From contig NZ_CP032829.1 in NCBI RefSeq assembly GCF_003660165.1, forward strand, positions 1,811,001 to 1,875,000: DNA of 64,000 bases, written 5' to 3'. The number at the start of each line of letters is the position of its first letter. Within the stretch, counting starts at the first letter, position 1. Made by a program: the position numbers and the translations under genes. Positions 9,301-16,218 of this stretch are shown piece by piece. The notes beneath the pieces were generated by a model. That model was not told the origin of the DNA. It did no database searches and saw only the letters and a program-made list of their open reading frames with translations. This DNA comes from Sphingomonas paeninsulae. Lineage in GTDB: Bacteria > Pseudomonadota > Alphaproteobacteria > Sphingomonadales > Sphingomonadaceae.

Positions 9301-9464
9301 TGCAGTCGATGAACCCGGCTTCGGCCCGAGCAGCGGCTTCGGCTGAAAGTCAGCGGCTGGCCGAGGCCCTACGCCGTGCTGGTAACGCGCGTCGGTTCAG
9401 CGATCGAGCAGGTGCCCTTGTGCCAGCCGGACAGGAGAAGCGGCCTACAACGCCAGCGCGATAA
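6390..9464 (+). CDS. Large phage internal protein with N-terminal lytic transglycosylase domain
   Basis: Predicted 1,024 residues. Residues ~8-130 form a soluble lytic transglycosylase-like domain: the catalytic Glu is in GTTESGLNP, followed by a GAFQIS motif, a Tyr-rich stretch and the RYFHGG segment. Such domains cleave peptidoglycan so that phage DNA can cross the wall. A Pro/Ala linker with two copies of DNPYEAAL follows, then Gly/Ala-rich segments that may be membrane-active, then a long helical region to the end. The architecture resembles internal virion/ejection proteins of podovirus-like phages. The start at 6390 is chosen for the ATGA overlap with the preceding gene; the same frame is open to 6180. 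It is the last of the co-oriented virion-type genes. Confidence 0.7.
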   Translation: MSGIVDDTTLQAAADRHGIPMALLRAVGTTESGLNPDIGNARIKPAMGNDTHRGAFQISGALAKQYGINPDDGAQAADAAARYLKEGLDKFGNPDDAVRYFHGGPNQSNWGPRTADHHDITARNLQTVLASGGPTQAQSGAADNPYEAALSGSSGSPGAPPVPAAADNPYEAALGAPTTPTNGNVALPPASAGGYPDRSSGGARVPDQLHPSDGSRPGQSWGQWAAGLTPATDAIFNGRNFIDSTRDADAGILSGIATVPETVLHAAGGAINNIADPVQNWFADHGLGHRAPTSLSSLITGQPSNPLAAALHSYASRLEGGTQSLAADPNSSTFGAGKLAGMIGATAPVSEINLLRSGEGAGGLAAALTKYGNMAIQGGTAGALASGGHDVLENTAGGALLAPLVGAGAEHLLPGPANAISKLAAALKGKNADTVPSIATPAYNKAAAETIVDMVAKGEPDAAIRAYGEANGGTGNLDEVLDYRAKNGPYRPAIGVKDAPRAITPTDVSDALGSRGSASGLEATSDLPPSVATHVQKLQAEGVPLDHALREAEITYVGAKPTIAAVTRDPAQQQAANEGAKLVTTPEGRALNAQLASNNHAVNNAMQDLVARYGGVPSSGEAAETAAAALAKSADASKANVTDLYAKARQADGDQTVSIDPVRELLATPEFKSPMQASSREFVSGFKTLADEISSTNRNRFSPSDVEKLRQAANESYDPMGGQVNSFVGKAKSALDQSMDQFDNAGPAHKLARQAHRVHAEAYDDPAGVDGLIRRDVKGNFSNADNWRQAENSLIGTSSDRAFAQVTRQLKADKAGNALDRMKASILQRAYDAASKGATDSNGNAVVSGRAWFQELNKIGSTKLRSLFSKDEIAEIASIGRAAQHMHEPVPGTSNFSNTNSAYLNSLPDALDRANSPGKPTVVGKVAKVAGHLAAGHFMPGVGNVALEGGAHLVGHMKTASDTRALAKALMQSMNPASARAAASAESQRLAEALRRAGNARRFSDRAGALVPAGQEKRPTTPAR

Positions 9465-9514
9465 GTCGGCCATGTTCGGTCGAAGGTGAGCGCGGATGGC
9501 AGTCTCGCTCTCTG

Positions 9515-9982
9515 TTAGGCTCCGGCCTTCAACGCGTCTAAACATGTTTGCTTCGCGTCCTGCGATTGCTGATGGTAGTTGTTGGCTTCGAATGCAGGCA
9601 ACGCGCAATCTTGAGCGGGGCGCAGCTGCAAGGAGGAGCAGTAGGTATCTGCGAAACCTTGCCCCCGACAATTTTGCTTGGCCTTTGCATCGGCTTCATG
9701 CTGACGGGAACAACTAGCGTTGAACTGCGAAAAATAGTCCGTATCGCTTCTCGAAATGCATATTTGATACGTTAGTTTGGCGGTGGCTGCTGCGGCGGTC
9801 GATTTGTCGCTTGCAGCACGGTCACGTTCCATCTTCGCCTGTTCCGTTACACTCGCCGCTTGCGCCGCTAAAGTTGCCTGAGCGGGCAGAAAAAATGCGT
9901 AATAATATCCAATGCCGCACCCAAGCGCCAACGCAGCGATGGCAAGCGCGAGTTTCAGTAAAGCATCCGCACGATCTAACAT
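9515..9982 (-). CDS. Single-pass membrane protein, possible phage lysis accessory (hypothetical)
   Basis: Predicted 155 residues with one N-terminal transmembrane segment (about residues 8-32, ALAIAALALGCGIGYYYAF), an Ala-rich helical coiled region (33-75), and a Cys-containing C-terminal part (seven cysteines). It lies convergent to the transglycosylase-bearing gene. An N-terminal anchor followed by a periplasmic coiled helix is what Rz-type spanins look like, but there is no recognisable partner and the cysteine-rich end is unusual for them. Function is therefore left open. Confidence 0.5.
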   Translation of the reverse strand: MLDRADALLKLALAIAALALGCGIGYYYAFFLPAQATLAAQAASVTEQAKMERDRAASDKSTAAAATAKLTYQICISRSDTDYFSQFNASCSRQHEADAKAKQNCRGQGFADTYCSSLQLRPAQDCALPAFEANNYHQQSQDAKQTCLDALKAGA

Positions 9983-10100
9983 GATTGGCCCCCGGCAAAT
10001 TTGCCTGTATAACCATTTTCGTTTCCGTTCCTAATGGACGCGGCACGCTCAAATGTTACGGACAGTCGACAATACTAGATTTGATCGGCATCTTTCCGAC

Positions 10101-10742
10101 ATGTGCGGACGCTTTCGAGACACGCGCCCTTGGGCAGAGCTTCACGCGGCGCTGCGTGAGTTTGTCGGCCTGCTCGATCAACTCGCCCTGAACTTAGAGT
10201 CGCGAGAGCAGGTGCGACCGACGCAGGCCGCGACGATTGTTCGGGCGAACGAGGGAGCGCCTTCAGTGTCGATGGCCCGCTGGTGGCTCATCCCATGGTT
10301 CCACAAAGGCACGGTAAAGGAATGGAAGGCAACCACCTTCAACGCCCGCGCGGAAACGGTCAGGACGTCCCGCGCCTATCGCGACAGCTTCGCGCGGCGG
10401 CGGTGCCTTGTCGCTGCTGACGGCTGGTATGAGTGGATGGGGCCGCGCCACGACGACGACAAGAAGAAGCAGCCTTGGTTATTTGAGCCACGCGACGGCC
10501 AGCCAATCATGCTGGCGGGGATCTGGGACTGCTGCGAAACCGCCGATCAGGGATTGGTCGAGAGCTTCACCGTAGTGACGCAACCAGCCGGGGCACCGCT
10601 AAATGGCTATCACGATCGCGCGCCGGTTGTGCTTTTTGGGCAGGACTGGTCGCGGTGGCTGGACGTGTCGGCGGATGTCGCCGATTTGCTGGGTCCGGAA
10701 AGCGTGGATCGGTTCACAGTGACCAAGTGCGGGATACGATGA
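10101..10742 (+). CDS. SRAP family protein (SOS response-associated peptidase, YedK/HMCES-like)
   Basis: Predicted 213 residues starting MCGRF; Cys2 becomes the N-terminal nucleophile after Met removal and in the family forms a thiazolidine crosslink with abasic sites in single-stranded DNA. Other hallmarks are visible: NARAET (Asn and active-site region), RRRCLVAADGWYEW, and the conserved His in GYHDRAPV. The longer frame to 10053 is ignored because catalysis needs Cys2. The role is protection of abasic sites at replication forks. It sits inside the island, apart from any replication gene except the DnaX-like one, as phages and plasmids often carry SRAP genes. Confidence 0.9.
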   Translation: MCGRFRDTRPWAELHAALREFVGLLDQLALNLESREQVRPTQAATIVRANEGAPSVSMARWWLIPWFHKGTVKEWKATTFNARAETVRTSRAYRDSFARRRCLVAADGWYEWMGPRHDDDKKKQPWLFEPRDGQPIMLAGIWDCCETADQGLVESFTVVTQPAGAPLNGYHDRAPVVLFGQDWSRWLDVSADVADLLGPESVDRFTVTKCGIR

Positions 10743-10819
10743 GAGTGAAATGGATCGGGCGACCGAGACGGCACTCCCGCCCCGGCCTTCCAAACCAAGT
10801 CTGTTCTAGCGACTCTGTG

Positions 10820-11020
10820 TCAGCATTTGTGACAGCCATAGTGCCGGCTACCAGTCGGACTGGTGTAGTGGCCGCCACGATGACTCGATCCACTGCTTCC
10901 CATGGAATAATGACCGCCATGGGAGGAGGTGTGGCTTCCCCCACCGTAGTGCGCGCCGCCGCGAGCTTCGGCCATAGATGGTACCATCAGCACCATTGAA
11001 ACTGCCAATATTCTAAGCAT
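10820..11020 (-). CDS. Small secreted Gly/Ser/His-rich protein
   Basis: Predicted 66 residues: a signal peptide (MLRILAVSMVLMVPSMAEA) followed by a mature part made of Gly, Ser, His and Tyr with repeated HGGHY/HRGGHYTS units and two C-terminal cysteines. GGAGAG lies upstream of the ATG. Similar tiny secreted proteins occur in sphingomonad prophages and genomes, but none has a known role. Repeated His could bind metal; this is speculation. Confidence 0.55.
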   Translation of the reverse strand: MLRILAVSMVLMVPSMAEARGGAHYGGGSHTSSHGGHYSMGSSGSSHRGGHYTSPTGSRHYGCHKC

Positions 11021-11153
11021 TTTTCTCTCCCCTGTCGTTGGGGCGTAGCTATTGCCCGCGCCTAAATTTAATCATCTGCTGCAACAGGGATATGGTCAAC
11101 AGGGGGCATCTGCGGTGGAGACGCGTTGCCTAGATTATTGGTGATCATGTGCT

Positions 11154-11471
11154 TCACAAACCCGCTCTTAAATCTGGGTTGATCGAGAGCACTGCGCGCT
11201 TAACCGCCTCGCCTCGCTCATTCAGGAAAAAGCCTGAGCCAGCGTAGCGATTACCATGGCGAGCTGGCTTTATTGCGCCGAGAGAACGCGCTTGCATATC
11301 GCACCCCATTACATCGGCGCGATCGTACGTTACATCCAGTTTCTTTGACAACGTCTCGTAACCAAGCGTGAGCGTAGACGAGCAATTGATGATGAAGCTG
11401 CGCTCAATATCGGTGAAGTTACGAGCATAGTCTTCTGCGCCTTTTGGCGTTAGCGCCGGTGGCCAAGTCAT
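11154..11471 (-). CDS. Hypothetical protein, coupled to an upstream micro-ORF
   Basis: Predicted 105 residues, soluble, mixed alpha/beta. The ATG overlaps the stop of a 26-residue ORF (ATGA at 11468-11471). The N-terminal half (ALTPKGAEDYARNF...) and the C-terminal half (GSGFFLNERGEAVKRAVL) could be a small winged-helix-like fold, but I do not recognise a family. It belongs to a run of very small minus-strand genes between 10,820 and 11,904. Confidence 0.45.
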   Translation of the reverse strand: MTWPPALTPKGAEDYARNFTDIERSFIINCSSTLTLGYETLSKKLDVTYDRADVMGCDMQARSLGAIKPARHGNRYAGSGFFLNERGEAVKRAVLSINPDLRAGL

Positions 11472-11548
11472 TTTGACTTCAGCACTGGCTTATGCTTCAC
11501 CAGCTTCGTCAGCCTCTCCTTGCACCGGGCGGGGTCATATAGGTCCAT
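11468..11548 (-). CDS. 26-residue basic micro-ORF
   Basis: ATG to TGA encodes a 26-residue, strongly basic peptide beginning MDLYDPARCKERL. Its stop overlaps the next gene's start (ATGA), so it may act as a leader that couples translation. It starts 16 bases after the previous minus-strand ORF ends. Support is positional only. Confidence 0.35.
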   Translation of the reverse strand: MDLYDPARCKERLTKLVKHKPVLKSK

Positions 11549-11563
11549 GGGTCAGTTAGCCGA

Positions 11564-11749
11564 TCAGATTGCCTTTGCGCCCGCAGTACCGCATTTTGCA
11601 AACCTGCCCTTGGCGTCTTTGCAGCGAACAGCCTTTGCAGCCGCTTTAGGCGGACATTTCACAAACTTGCCATGATCACGACATGGGGCAGCGAACGACG
11701 GCGTGGACAACATGGCGACGGCGACGGCAGCGGCAAAAGCGATACGCAT
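11564..11749 (-). CDS. Small secreted Cys/Lys-rich protein
   Basis: Predicted 61 residues: signal peptide (MRIAFAAAVAVAMLSTPSFA), then a basic mature part with two similar CxD-x-x-GKFxKC / CKDAKGRFAKC units, four cysteines in total, suggesting two small disulphide loops. A GGAGAGA ribosome binding site precedes the ATG at 11749, which I prefer over an upstream in-frame ATG at 11770. This short protein type is frequent in sphingomonad genomes and prophages, without known function. Confidence 0.6.
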   Translation of the reverse strand: MRIAFAAAVAVAMLSTPSFAAPCRDHGKFVKCPPKAAAKAVRCKDAKGRFAKCGTAGAKAI

Positions 11750-11799
11750 GGTTTCTCTCCCTCGAATCAACCGGTACAGACGATGCCGACGCCAGCCAA

Positions 11800-11904
11800 T
11801 CAGCGCAAGTGCATCAACCCGGTCAGTATGCCGTGGACGAATGCTCCGCCGACCAGAAACAATAGCATAGCGAATTCAACGTCGATGAGCTTAGGTCTGC
11901 GCAT
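11800..11904 (-). CDS. 34-residue putative membrane micro-protein
   Basis: ATG to TGA encodes 34 residues with a basic start (MRRPKLIDVE) and one strongly hydrophobic helix (FAMLLFLVGGAFVHGILTGL). The size and topology allow a holin-like or small regulatory membrane peptide. It is the first of the minus-strand micro-ORF series. No clear ribosome binding site; moderate to low confidence. Confidence 0.3.
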   Translation of the reverse strand: MRRPKLIDVEFAMLLFLVGGAFVHGILTGLMHLR

Positions 11905-11925
11905 GAACTCAATTAGGCACGATCG

Positions 11926-12138
11926 ATGACTGTAGGACAGCCGACTTTATTGAGTGACTGGGAATTGTGGGCCTGCGCCGTGGCCATGGAACGCCAGCAT
12001 GGGGCCAAAGCTGACGAAGCCGTCGCCCAGCGCGTCACCGAGTTAGCCTTGGCTGGAGATTACGATGGCGTGACCAATTGGAAGATCATCGCATCGCGGC
12101 TTGATCAGTTGAAGTACCCAGCAGCGCGACGTTGCTGA
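11926..12138 (+). CDS. Small DUF6961-like hypothetical protein
   Basis: Predicted 70 residues. The core (WELWACAVAMERQHG...AQRVTELALAGD...WKIIASRLDQL) matches my recollection of the DUF6961 family of short helical proteins common in Sphingomonadales. No function is known for it. After its stop, another frame stays open for about 52 codons with coding-like composition (12,127-12,297), so the 3' end could be altered by a frameshift; this is uncertain. Confidence 0.55.
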   Translation: MTVGQPTLLSDWELWACAVAMERQHGAKADEAVAQRVTELALAGDYDGVTNWKIIASRLDQLKYPAARRC

Positions 12139-12411
12139 CGGGTTCGACCTGGAGGTCGTCGCCAGCTTAAATGCCGCGCTGAGGGCTCAAGACGGCATTC
12201 CGGCACTCGTCTTTCCAAACACATATACCAGGCCGTCAGAGCGAATTTTAACAGATAATCCCAACACATCAGTTCCAACAGAGTGATCCTTTTGATGCTG
12301 CGGTCAGCCTGAAGCTCGTGATGATGCTCTCGCAAAGTTATAGCTTTGCAGGTGTTTTAAAGAGATAACTCGGCCCGAGTTACTCAGGACAGGTAGCAGC
12401 GGGGAAGTAAA
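12139..12411. other. Inter-gene stretch with possible gene remnant
   Basis: No complete gene seen. On the plus strand, one frame from 12,127 to 12,297 is open for about 52 codons and reads like coding sequence (for example DLEVVASLNAALRAQDG) but has no start codon after the preceding in-frame stop. It may be a remnant or a shifted tail of the preceding small gene. Confidence 0.3.
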
Positions 12412-12897
12412 ATGATGATCGAGCCATCTGCCATTGTGTATGGATCGTTGAAAATAGCCGAGCGGCTATCCCTGATAATCCCAGTCGGGTCTGCCGAGGG
12501 CACTTTCATCGTCGGAGAAAAAGACGGGGCACTGGCCGCTTGCTTTCTTGATGCCAACGATTTCGGTGTTATCCCGACAGAGAAAGGCGAAAACTGGTCT
12601 GGCCTTCATATTCGCGGTGTCAGCATTGAGGTCGATACGGCGAGCGCAATAGACGAGATGTACCACACACCTCCTAGGGGCGCTGTCATCCGCGCCGCTG
12701 ACAAACTGTTTCTGAGGGGTGTGATCCAAACACCAAACAGCTTCAAAGAGCCATACACTATGGTTTTGCTGGACGGGCTCCCTGTCTCAGGAGAGGGGAC
12801 CAAACTCGGTTTTGCCAAGTGGTCAATTGTAAGGTGGGTTGGCAACGAAAAGGAGATTCTCTTTGAAGTCGATGTGACGCCAGCTTTGTCGTCATGA
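12412..12897 (+). CDS. Hypothetical soluble protein, first gene of an island pair
   Basis: Predicted 161 residues, mostly beta-rich with no signal peptide or membrane span, preceded by GGGGAAG as ribosome binding site. I recognise no domain. Its stop overlaps the start of the membrane protein that follows (ATGA at 12894-12897), so the two are translated together. Base composition is less GC-rich than the core genes to the right, in keeping with an acquired segment. Confidence 0.6.
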   Translation: MMIEPSAIVYGSLKIAERLSLIIPVGSAEGTFIVGEKDGALAACFLDANDFGVIPTEKGENWSGLHIRGVSIEVDTASAIDEMYHTPPRGAVIRAADKLFLRGVIQTPNSFKEPYTMVLLDGLPVSGEGTKLGFAKWSIVRWVGNEKEILFEVDVTPALSS

Positions 12898-13547
12898 ATG
12901 ATGCGCTCACACTGCCTTGGCAAATACAGTTATCTCTGGCGGCGGGTTACGCCACTTACATGCTCGCGTACCGCGGGATACGATCCCATCACAAACCCAT
13001 TGATGTAGCTTTTTTAGCCATAGCTTTCGGGCTGATCGCTACCGGCGCGCTTTATTTGTTACCGAGCGACCATCCGGTGTTCTCGGCAGTCGCGGCTTTC
13101 GGCGTGTCTATGTTGGCAGGTTTGCTATGGCGCGCGGTTGGAGCCTTGTGGCTTGGCAAGGCGCTGCGTTATTTCGACGTTTCATGGGCTAATGACGATC
13201 CCTCAGCTTGGACGTCGGTTACGACCCAGAACTCAAAGATCTATCTGTCGCAAATTTGTGTACTTACCGACAGGGGCGAATGGCTAAATTGTACAGACAC
13301 GTCTCGCTTCGCTGATGAACCATTCGGCCCCTGTGTGCTTGGTCCTACTGGTGACGTGTCAATTTACGTCACAGACGAGGAAAGCGCTGACGGCACCACC
13401 TCTGAAAACGCTCACGTAACAAATCCAGAATACGGGGCGCGAATGACCTACATACCTGCGGGCAAGGTTCAGCGGGTCGCGTTTCGATTCAAAAAGCGAG
13501 AATTACCCGCGCGACGGTGGTGGGGGTTGCGACGGATTCGGGGCTGA
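12894..13547 (+). CDS. Hypothetical membrane protein with C-terminal beta-rich domain
   Basis: Predicted 217 residues: three N-terminal transmembrane helices (about residues 8-25, 38-57, 64-85) followed by a cytoplasmic-looking soluble domain of ~125 residues with strands around YLSQICVL and GDVSIYVTD and the segment MTYIPAGKVQRVAFRF. It resembles small three-helix DUF membrane proteins of proteobacteria, but I cannot name the family securely. Translationally coupled to the preceding gene. Its last 45 bases overlap a convergent Pro-rich micro-ORF. Confidence 0.6.
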   Translation: MNDALTLPWQIQLSLAAGYATYMLAYRGIRSHHKPIDVAFLAIAFGLIATGALYLLPSDHPVFSAVAAFGVSMLAGLLWRAVGALWLGKALRYFDVSWANDDPSAWTSVTTQNSKIYLSQICVLTDRGEWLNCTDTSRFADEPFGPCVLGPTGDVSIYVTDEESADGTTSENAHVTNPEYGARMTYIPAGKVQRVAFRFKKRELPARRWWGLRRIRG

Positions 13548-13607
13548 CGGCGGCGGGGGTGGCTTCGGCTGCACACTGTCGGGGATGTAGACGGGGGGTC
13601 TCGACAT
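13503..13607 (-). CDS. 34-residue Pro-rich micro-ORF
   Basis: ATG to stop encodes 34 residues, nearly half proline (MSRPPVYIPDSVQPK then a Pro/Ser/Asn tail). It starts 4 bases after the stop of another Pro-rich small ORF on the same strand and overlaps the end of the convergent membrane protein gene. Support is position and its similarity in composition to its neighbour. Confidence 0.3.
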   Translation of the reverse strand: MSRPPVYIPDSVQPKPPPPPSAPNPSQPPPPSRG

Positions 13608-13611
13608 AGTG

Positions 13612-13758
13612 CTACCCCTTGTTCCCCGGAGGTGGCTTGCCTGATGTGGTCGGCGCAGGCTTCGGTTGAGTAGATGCACCCCCACCATCGTGTTTAGGAG
13701 GGGGTGCCTTTGGAGAAGCGCTCTTCTTGAACGTTACCGGTGTTTTTTGATTTGCCAC
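13612..13758 (-). CDS. 48-residue Lys/Pro-rich small protein
   Basis: GTG start at 13758 with GCAGGA six bases upstream; the product is a 48-residue basic, disordered protein (reads VANQKTPVTFKKSAS, then Pro/Lys/Gly-rich). A longer ATG frame to 13869 exists but lacks a binding site. Probably a phage or island micro-protein; no function known. Confidence 0.4.
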   Translation of the reverse strand: MANQKTPVTFKKSASPKAPPPKHDGGGASTQPKPAPTTSGKPPPGNKG

Positions 13759-13949
13759 TATCGATCCTGCTTCTTGCCCAGACTTTCGTGGATCAGGCTT
13801 CGCACGGGACGGATCGTAAGGAAAGCGCCTGTTTGCCACTGGCCGCCACTGTCCGGCACAAGCCGGCATGTGTTGTGGGGTAAAACGTGGGGAAGGTATC
13901 AGCGATCTGCAATCTTATTGAACCTTATCAACACGTTACCAACTTAAAC

Positions 13950-14025
<76 letters not shown>

Positions 14026-14170
14026 TCACCAGTTCCGTACTGCTGTGCGCGGTACGAATTGGGTGCCTTAACGATGCACTTCGCTTGATGCAATCTTCAG
14101 TAATTCCAAAGACTCGGCTCGGATCGTTCCGCCGGCGACCAACGGTTTGCCGATTGGAAGTGGAAGTTTT

Positions 14171-14195
14171 GGAACAGCCCAGCGCGTGCTCAGTT
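14171..14195 (+). promoter_or_regulatory. Possible EcfG-type general stress promoter
   Basis: GGAAC, a 16-base spacer, then AGTT, close to the alphaproteobacterial general-stress sigma factor consensus GGAAC-N16/17-CGTT, about 57 bases upstream of the DUF2171 gene. One mismatch in the -10 element; assignment is tentative. Confidence 0.3.
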
Positions 14196-14252
14196 CTACC
14201 TGTTCGTCGGGCAAGCGCGGAACTGCTCTGCCCCGTTCGAGAGGAAACGAAA

Positions 14253-15101
14253 ATGGCTTATCAGGACGACGACTATTATAATCGCGGTCGCAACGACGGC
14301 CGTGGTCCCGACCGTGGCGCAGACCGCGATCGTGGTGGATATGGCTCATATGGTGCGCGCGGTGCTGGGCAGGATCGTGATTATCGCGATCGGCAGATAA
14401 CCGGCGATCGCGACCGGTATCGCAGCGAGCATGACGACGACCGCAGCTTTTTGGATCGTGCGGGCGACGAGGTGCGCTCGTGGTTCGGTGACGATGAGGC
14501 TGAGCGCCGTCGCGAACGTGATGCTCGCGAAGATGGTGGCCCCGATTACAACAACCAGAATTATGGCCGCGGTAACACTCCCGGTGGCGCATTGGGCAGC
14601 AATTCCAGTCGGCGCGGCACAGGTCGCAATGACCATGACCCACATTATAGCAGCTGGCGCCAGCAGCAGATCGATGCCCTTGACCGCGACTATCACGAAT
14701 ATCGGCAGCATAATCAGTCGAAGTTTGAAAACGACTTTGGCAATTGGCGTAACGAGCGGCAGGGTCAACGTTCGTTGCTCGATCAGGTCGAAAAGCACCA
14801 TGAAGTTGTCGGTTCGGATGGCGAACATGTCGGCACCGTCGATAAAGTGCGGGGTGACCGGATTATCCTGACCAGAAACGATCAGGATGCGGGCGGACAC
14901 CATCATTCAATCCCGTCGATATGGCTGAAATCTGCGGATGGTGGGCAGATCACCATTTCGAAGACCGCAGTCGAAGCAAAGCAGGCATGGCGCGATGAAG
15001 ACCGCAATATGATCTTTGGCAGCGACCGGGGGAACGAATCCGGTGGTTCGGACAATAACGGTCCTCACGTTCTGAATCGAAGCTTTTCCGGCACTTACTA
15101 A
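14253..15101 (+). CDS. DUF2171 domain-containing protein
   Basis: Predicted 282 residues. Residues 1-125 are a hydrophilic Asp/Arg/Gly/Tyr-rich disordered segment; 130-175 a charged helical section; ~185-255 the DUF2171 domain (VVGSDGEHVGTVDKVRGDRIILTR... then SIPSIWLKS), a PRC-barrel-like beta fold. GAGGAAACG precedes the ATG at 14253; the same frame is open to 14085. The arrangement resembles stress-inducible proteins of sphingomonads, but the biochemical role is unknown. A possible EcfG-type promoter lies upstream and a strong terminator follows. Confidence 0.8.
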   Translation: MAYQDDDYYNRGRNDGRGPDRGADRDRGGYGSYGARGAGQDRDYRDRQITGDRDRYRSEHDDDRSFLDRAGDEVRSWFGDDEAERRRERDAREDGGPDYNNQNYGRGNTPGGALGSNSSRRGTGRNDHDPHYSSWRQQQIDALDRDYHEYRQHNQSKFENDFGNWRNERQGQRSLLDQVEKHHEVVGSDGEHVGTVDKVRGDRIILTRNDQDAGGHHHSIPSIWLKSADGGQITISKTAVEAKQAWRDEDRNMIFGSDRGNESGGSDNNGPHVLNRSFSGTY

Positions 15102-15120
15102 TACCGGCTGGCAAACGAAC

Positions 15121-15150
15121 GGGGGCTGCGTGAAAGCGCGGCCCCCTTTT
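15121..15150 (+). terminator. Rho-independent terminator after the DUF2171 gene
   Basis: GGGGGCTGCG and CGCGGCCCCC form a 10-base-pair stem (one G:U) around a 6-base loop, followed directly by TTTT. Confidence 0.85.
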
Positions 15151-15213
15151 GCTTGCTAGCCAGTTTCAGTTTAGGACTGGTCGCAAATTAAAACCGTCGA
15201 TGAGGATTGTAAA

Positions 15214-16200
15214 ATGGCCAAGGCATGGAGTTTGAAATCGCGCCCGTCGGGCATGCCCGCTTCGGTGAACTTCGAACTGATCGACCAGCCTTACCAGCCC
15301 CTTAAGGACGGCGAGATTCGCGTTACGAATTCATGGCTTTCGGTTGACCCGTACATGCGTGGCCGGATGAACGACGTGAAAAGCTATGCTGAACCATTTC
15401 AGCTTGGTGAACCAATGCAGGGTGGCGCAGTCGGTGTCGTTACCGAAAGCCGTGCGGACAATTTCGCTATCGGTGACAAGGTTTTGCATATGCTGGGCTG
15501 GCGGGACGAGGCCGTTGTTCCCGTGGCTGGTGCGCAGAAGATCCCCGAAAACGGCCTTCCGATCCAAACCTTCCTGCACAGTCTGGGGCTGACGGGCGCG
15601 ACCGCATATTTCGGGCTGCTGCACACCGCATCTGCCAAAGCGGGTGATATTGTTTTCGTGTCGGCGGCCGCGGGTGCTGTTGGGTCGGCGGTCGTGCAGA
15701 TTGCCAAGGCGAAGGGCATGACAGTCATCGGTTCGGCTGGCGGTTTGGAAAAGTGCGCTTGGGTTAAGGAACTCGGCGCGGATGCCTGTGTGGATTACAA
15801 GGCCGGACCGGTGCTACCGCAGCTGATGGCAGCGGCACCCAAAGGCATCGACGTTTATTTCGACAATGTGGGCGGTGAACACCTCGATGCTGCCTATGCA
15901 ACGGCGCGGTTACACGCCCGCTTTGCGATCTGTGGGATGATCGACGCGTATAACCACGGCGAGCCTATGTCGTTCAAATATTTCATACGGACGATCCCTG
16001 CGCGCATTCGTTCGACGGGATTCCTGTTCACCGACTTCCTGCCACAGATGGGTGAGTTCATGGCCGATGCAGGCGCACTCGTGGCGACGGGTAAATTAAA
16101 GGCACGTGAGACTGTATTTCAGGGACTTGAAAGTGCACCTGACGCGTTCCTTGGGCTATTTACCGGGGCGAACACCGGCAAGATGCTCGTGAAGATTTAG
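15214..16200 (+). CDS. NADP-dependent zinc-independent alcohol dehydrogenase / enone reductase (MDR family, PTGR/CurA-like)
   Basis: Predicted 328 residues, the usual length for the prostaglandin reductase/leukotriene B4 dehydrogenase branch of the medium-chain reductases. The N-terminal GroES-like domain has the typical VDPYMRGRM motif; the Rossmann domain has AAAGAVGSAVVQIAK with the expected Gly pattern and the YFDNVGGE motif. No zinc-binding cysteine/His set is present. The family reduces carbon-carbon double bonds of alpha,beta-unsaturated ketones with NADPH; the substrate here is unknown. Ends 18 bases from the convergent peptidase gene. Confidence 0.9.
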   Translation: MAKAWSLKSRPSGMPASVNFELIDQPYQPLKDGEIRVTNSWLSVDPYMRGRMNDVKSYAEPFQLGEPMQGGAVGVVTESRADNFAIGDKVLHMLGWRDEAVVPVAGAQKIPENGLPIQTFLHSLGLTGATAYFGLLHTASAKAGDIVFVSAAAGAVGSAVVQIAKAKGMTVIGSAGGLEKCAWVKELGADACVDYKAGPVLPQLMAAAPKGIDVYFDNVGGEHLDAAYATARLHARFAICGMIDAYNHGEPMSFKYFIRTIPARIRSTGFLFTDFLPQMGEFMADAGALVATGKLKARETVFQGLESAPDAFLGLFTGANTGKMLVKI

Positions 16201-16218
16201 CGTCCCAGATAATGTCGT

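Noticed and set aside
11672-11929. An 85-codon plus-strand frame
   Set aside because: Lies opposite the small secreted Cys/Lys protein and its leader, which have a better ribosome binding site and signal peptide.
12127-12297. Open 52-codon stretch with coding-like composition
   Set aside because: No start codon after the upstream in-frame stop; an open run of this length can occur by chance. Mentioned only as a possible remnant.
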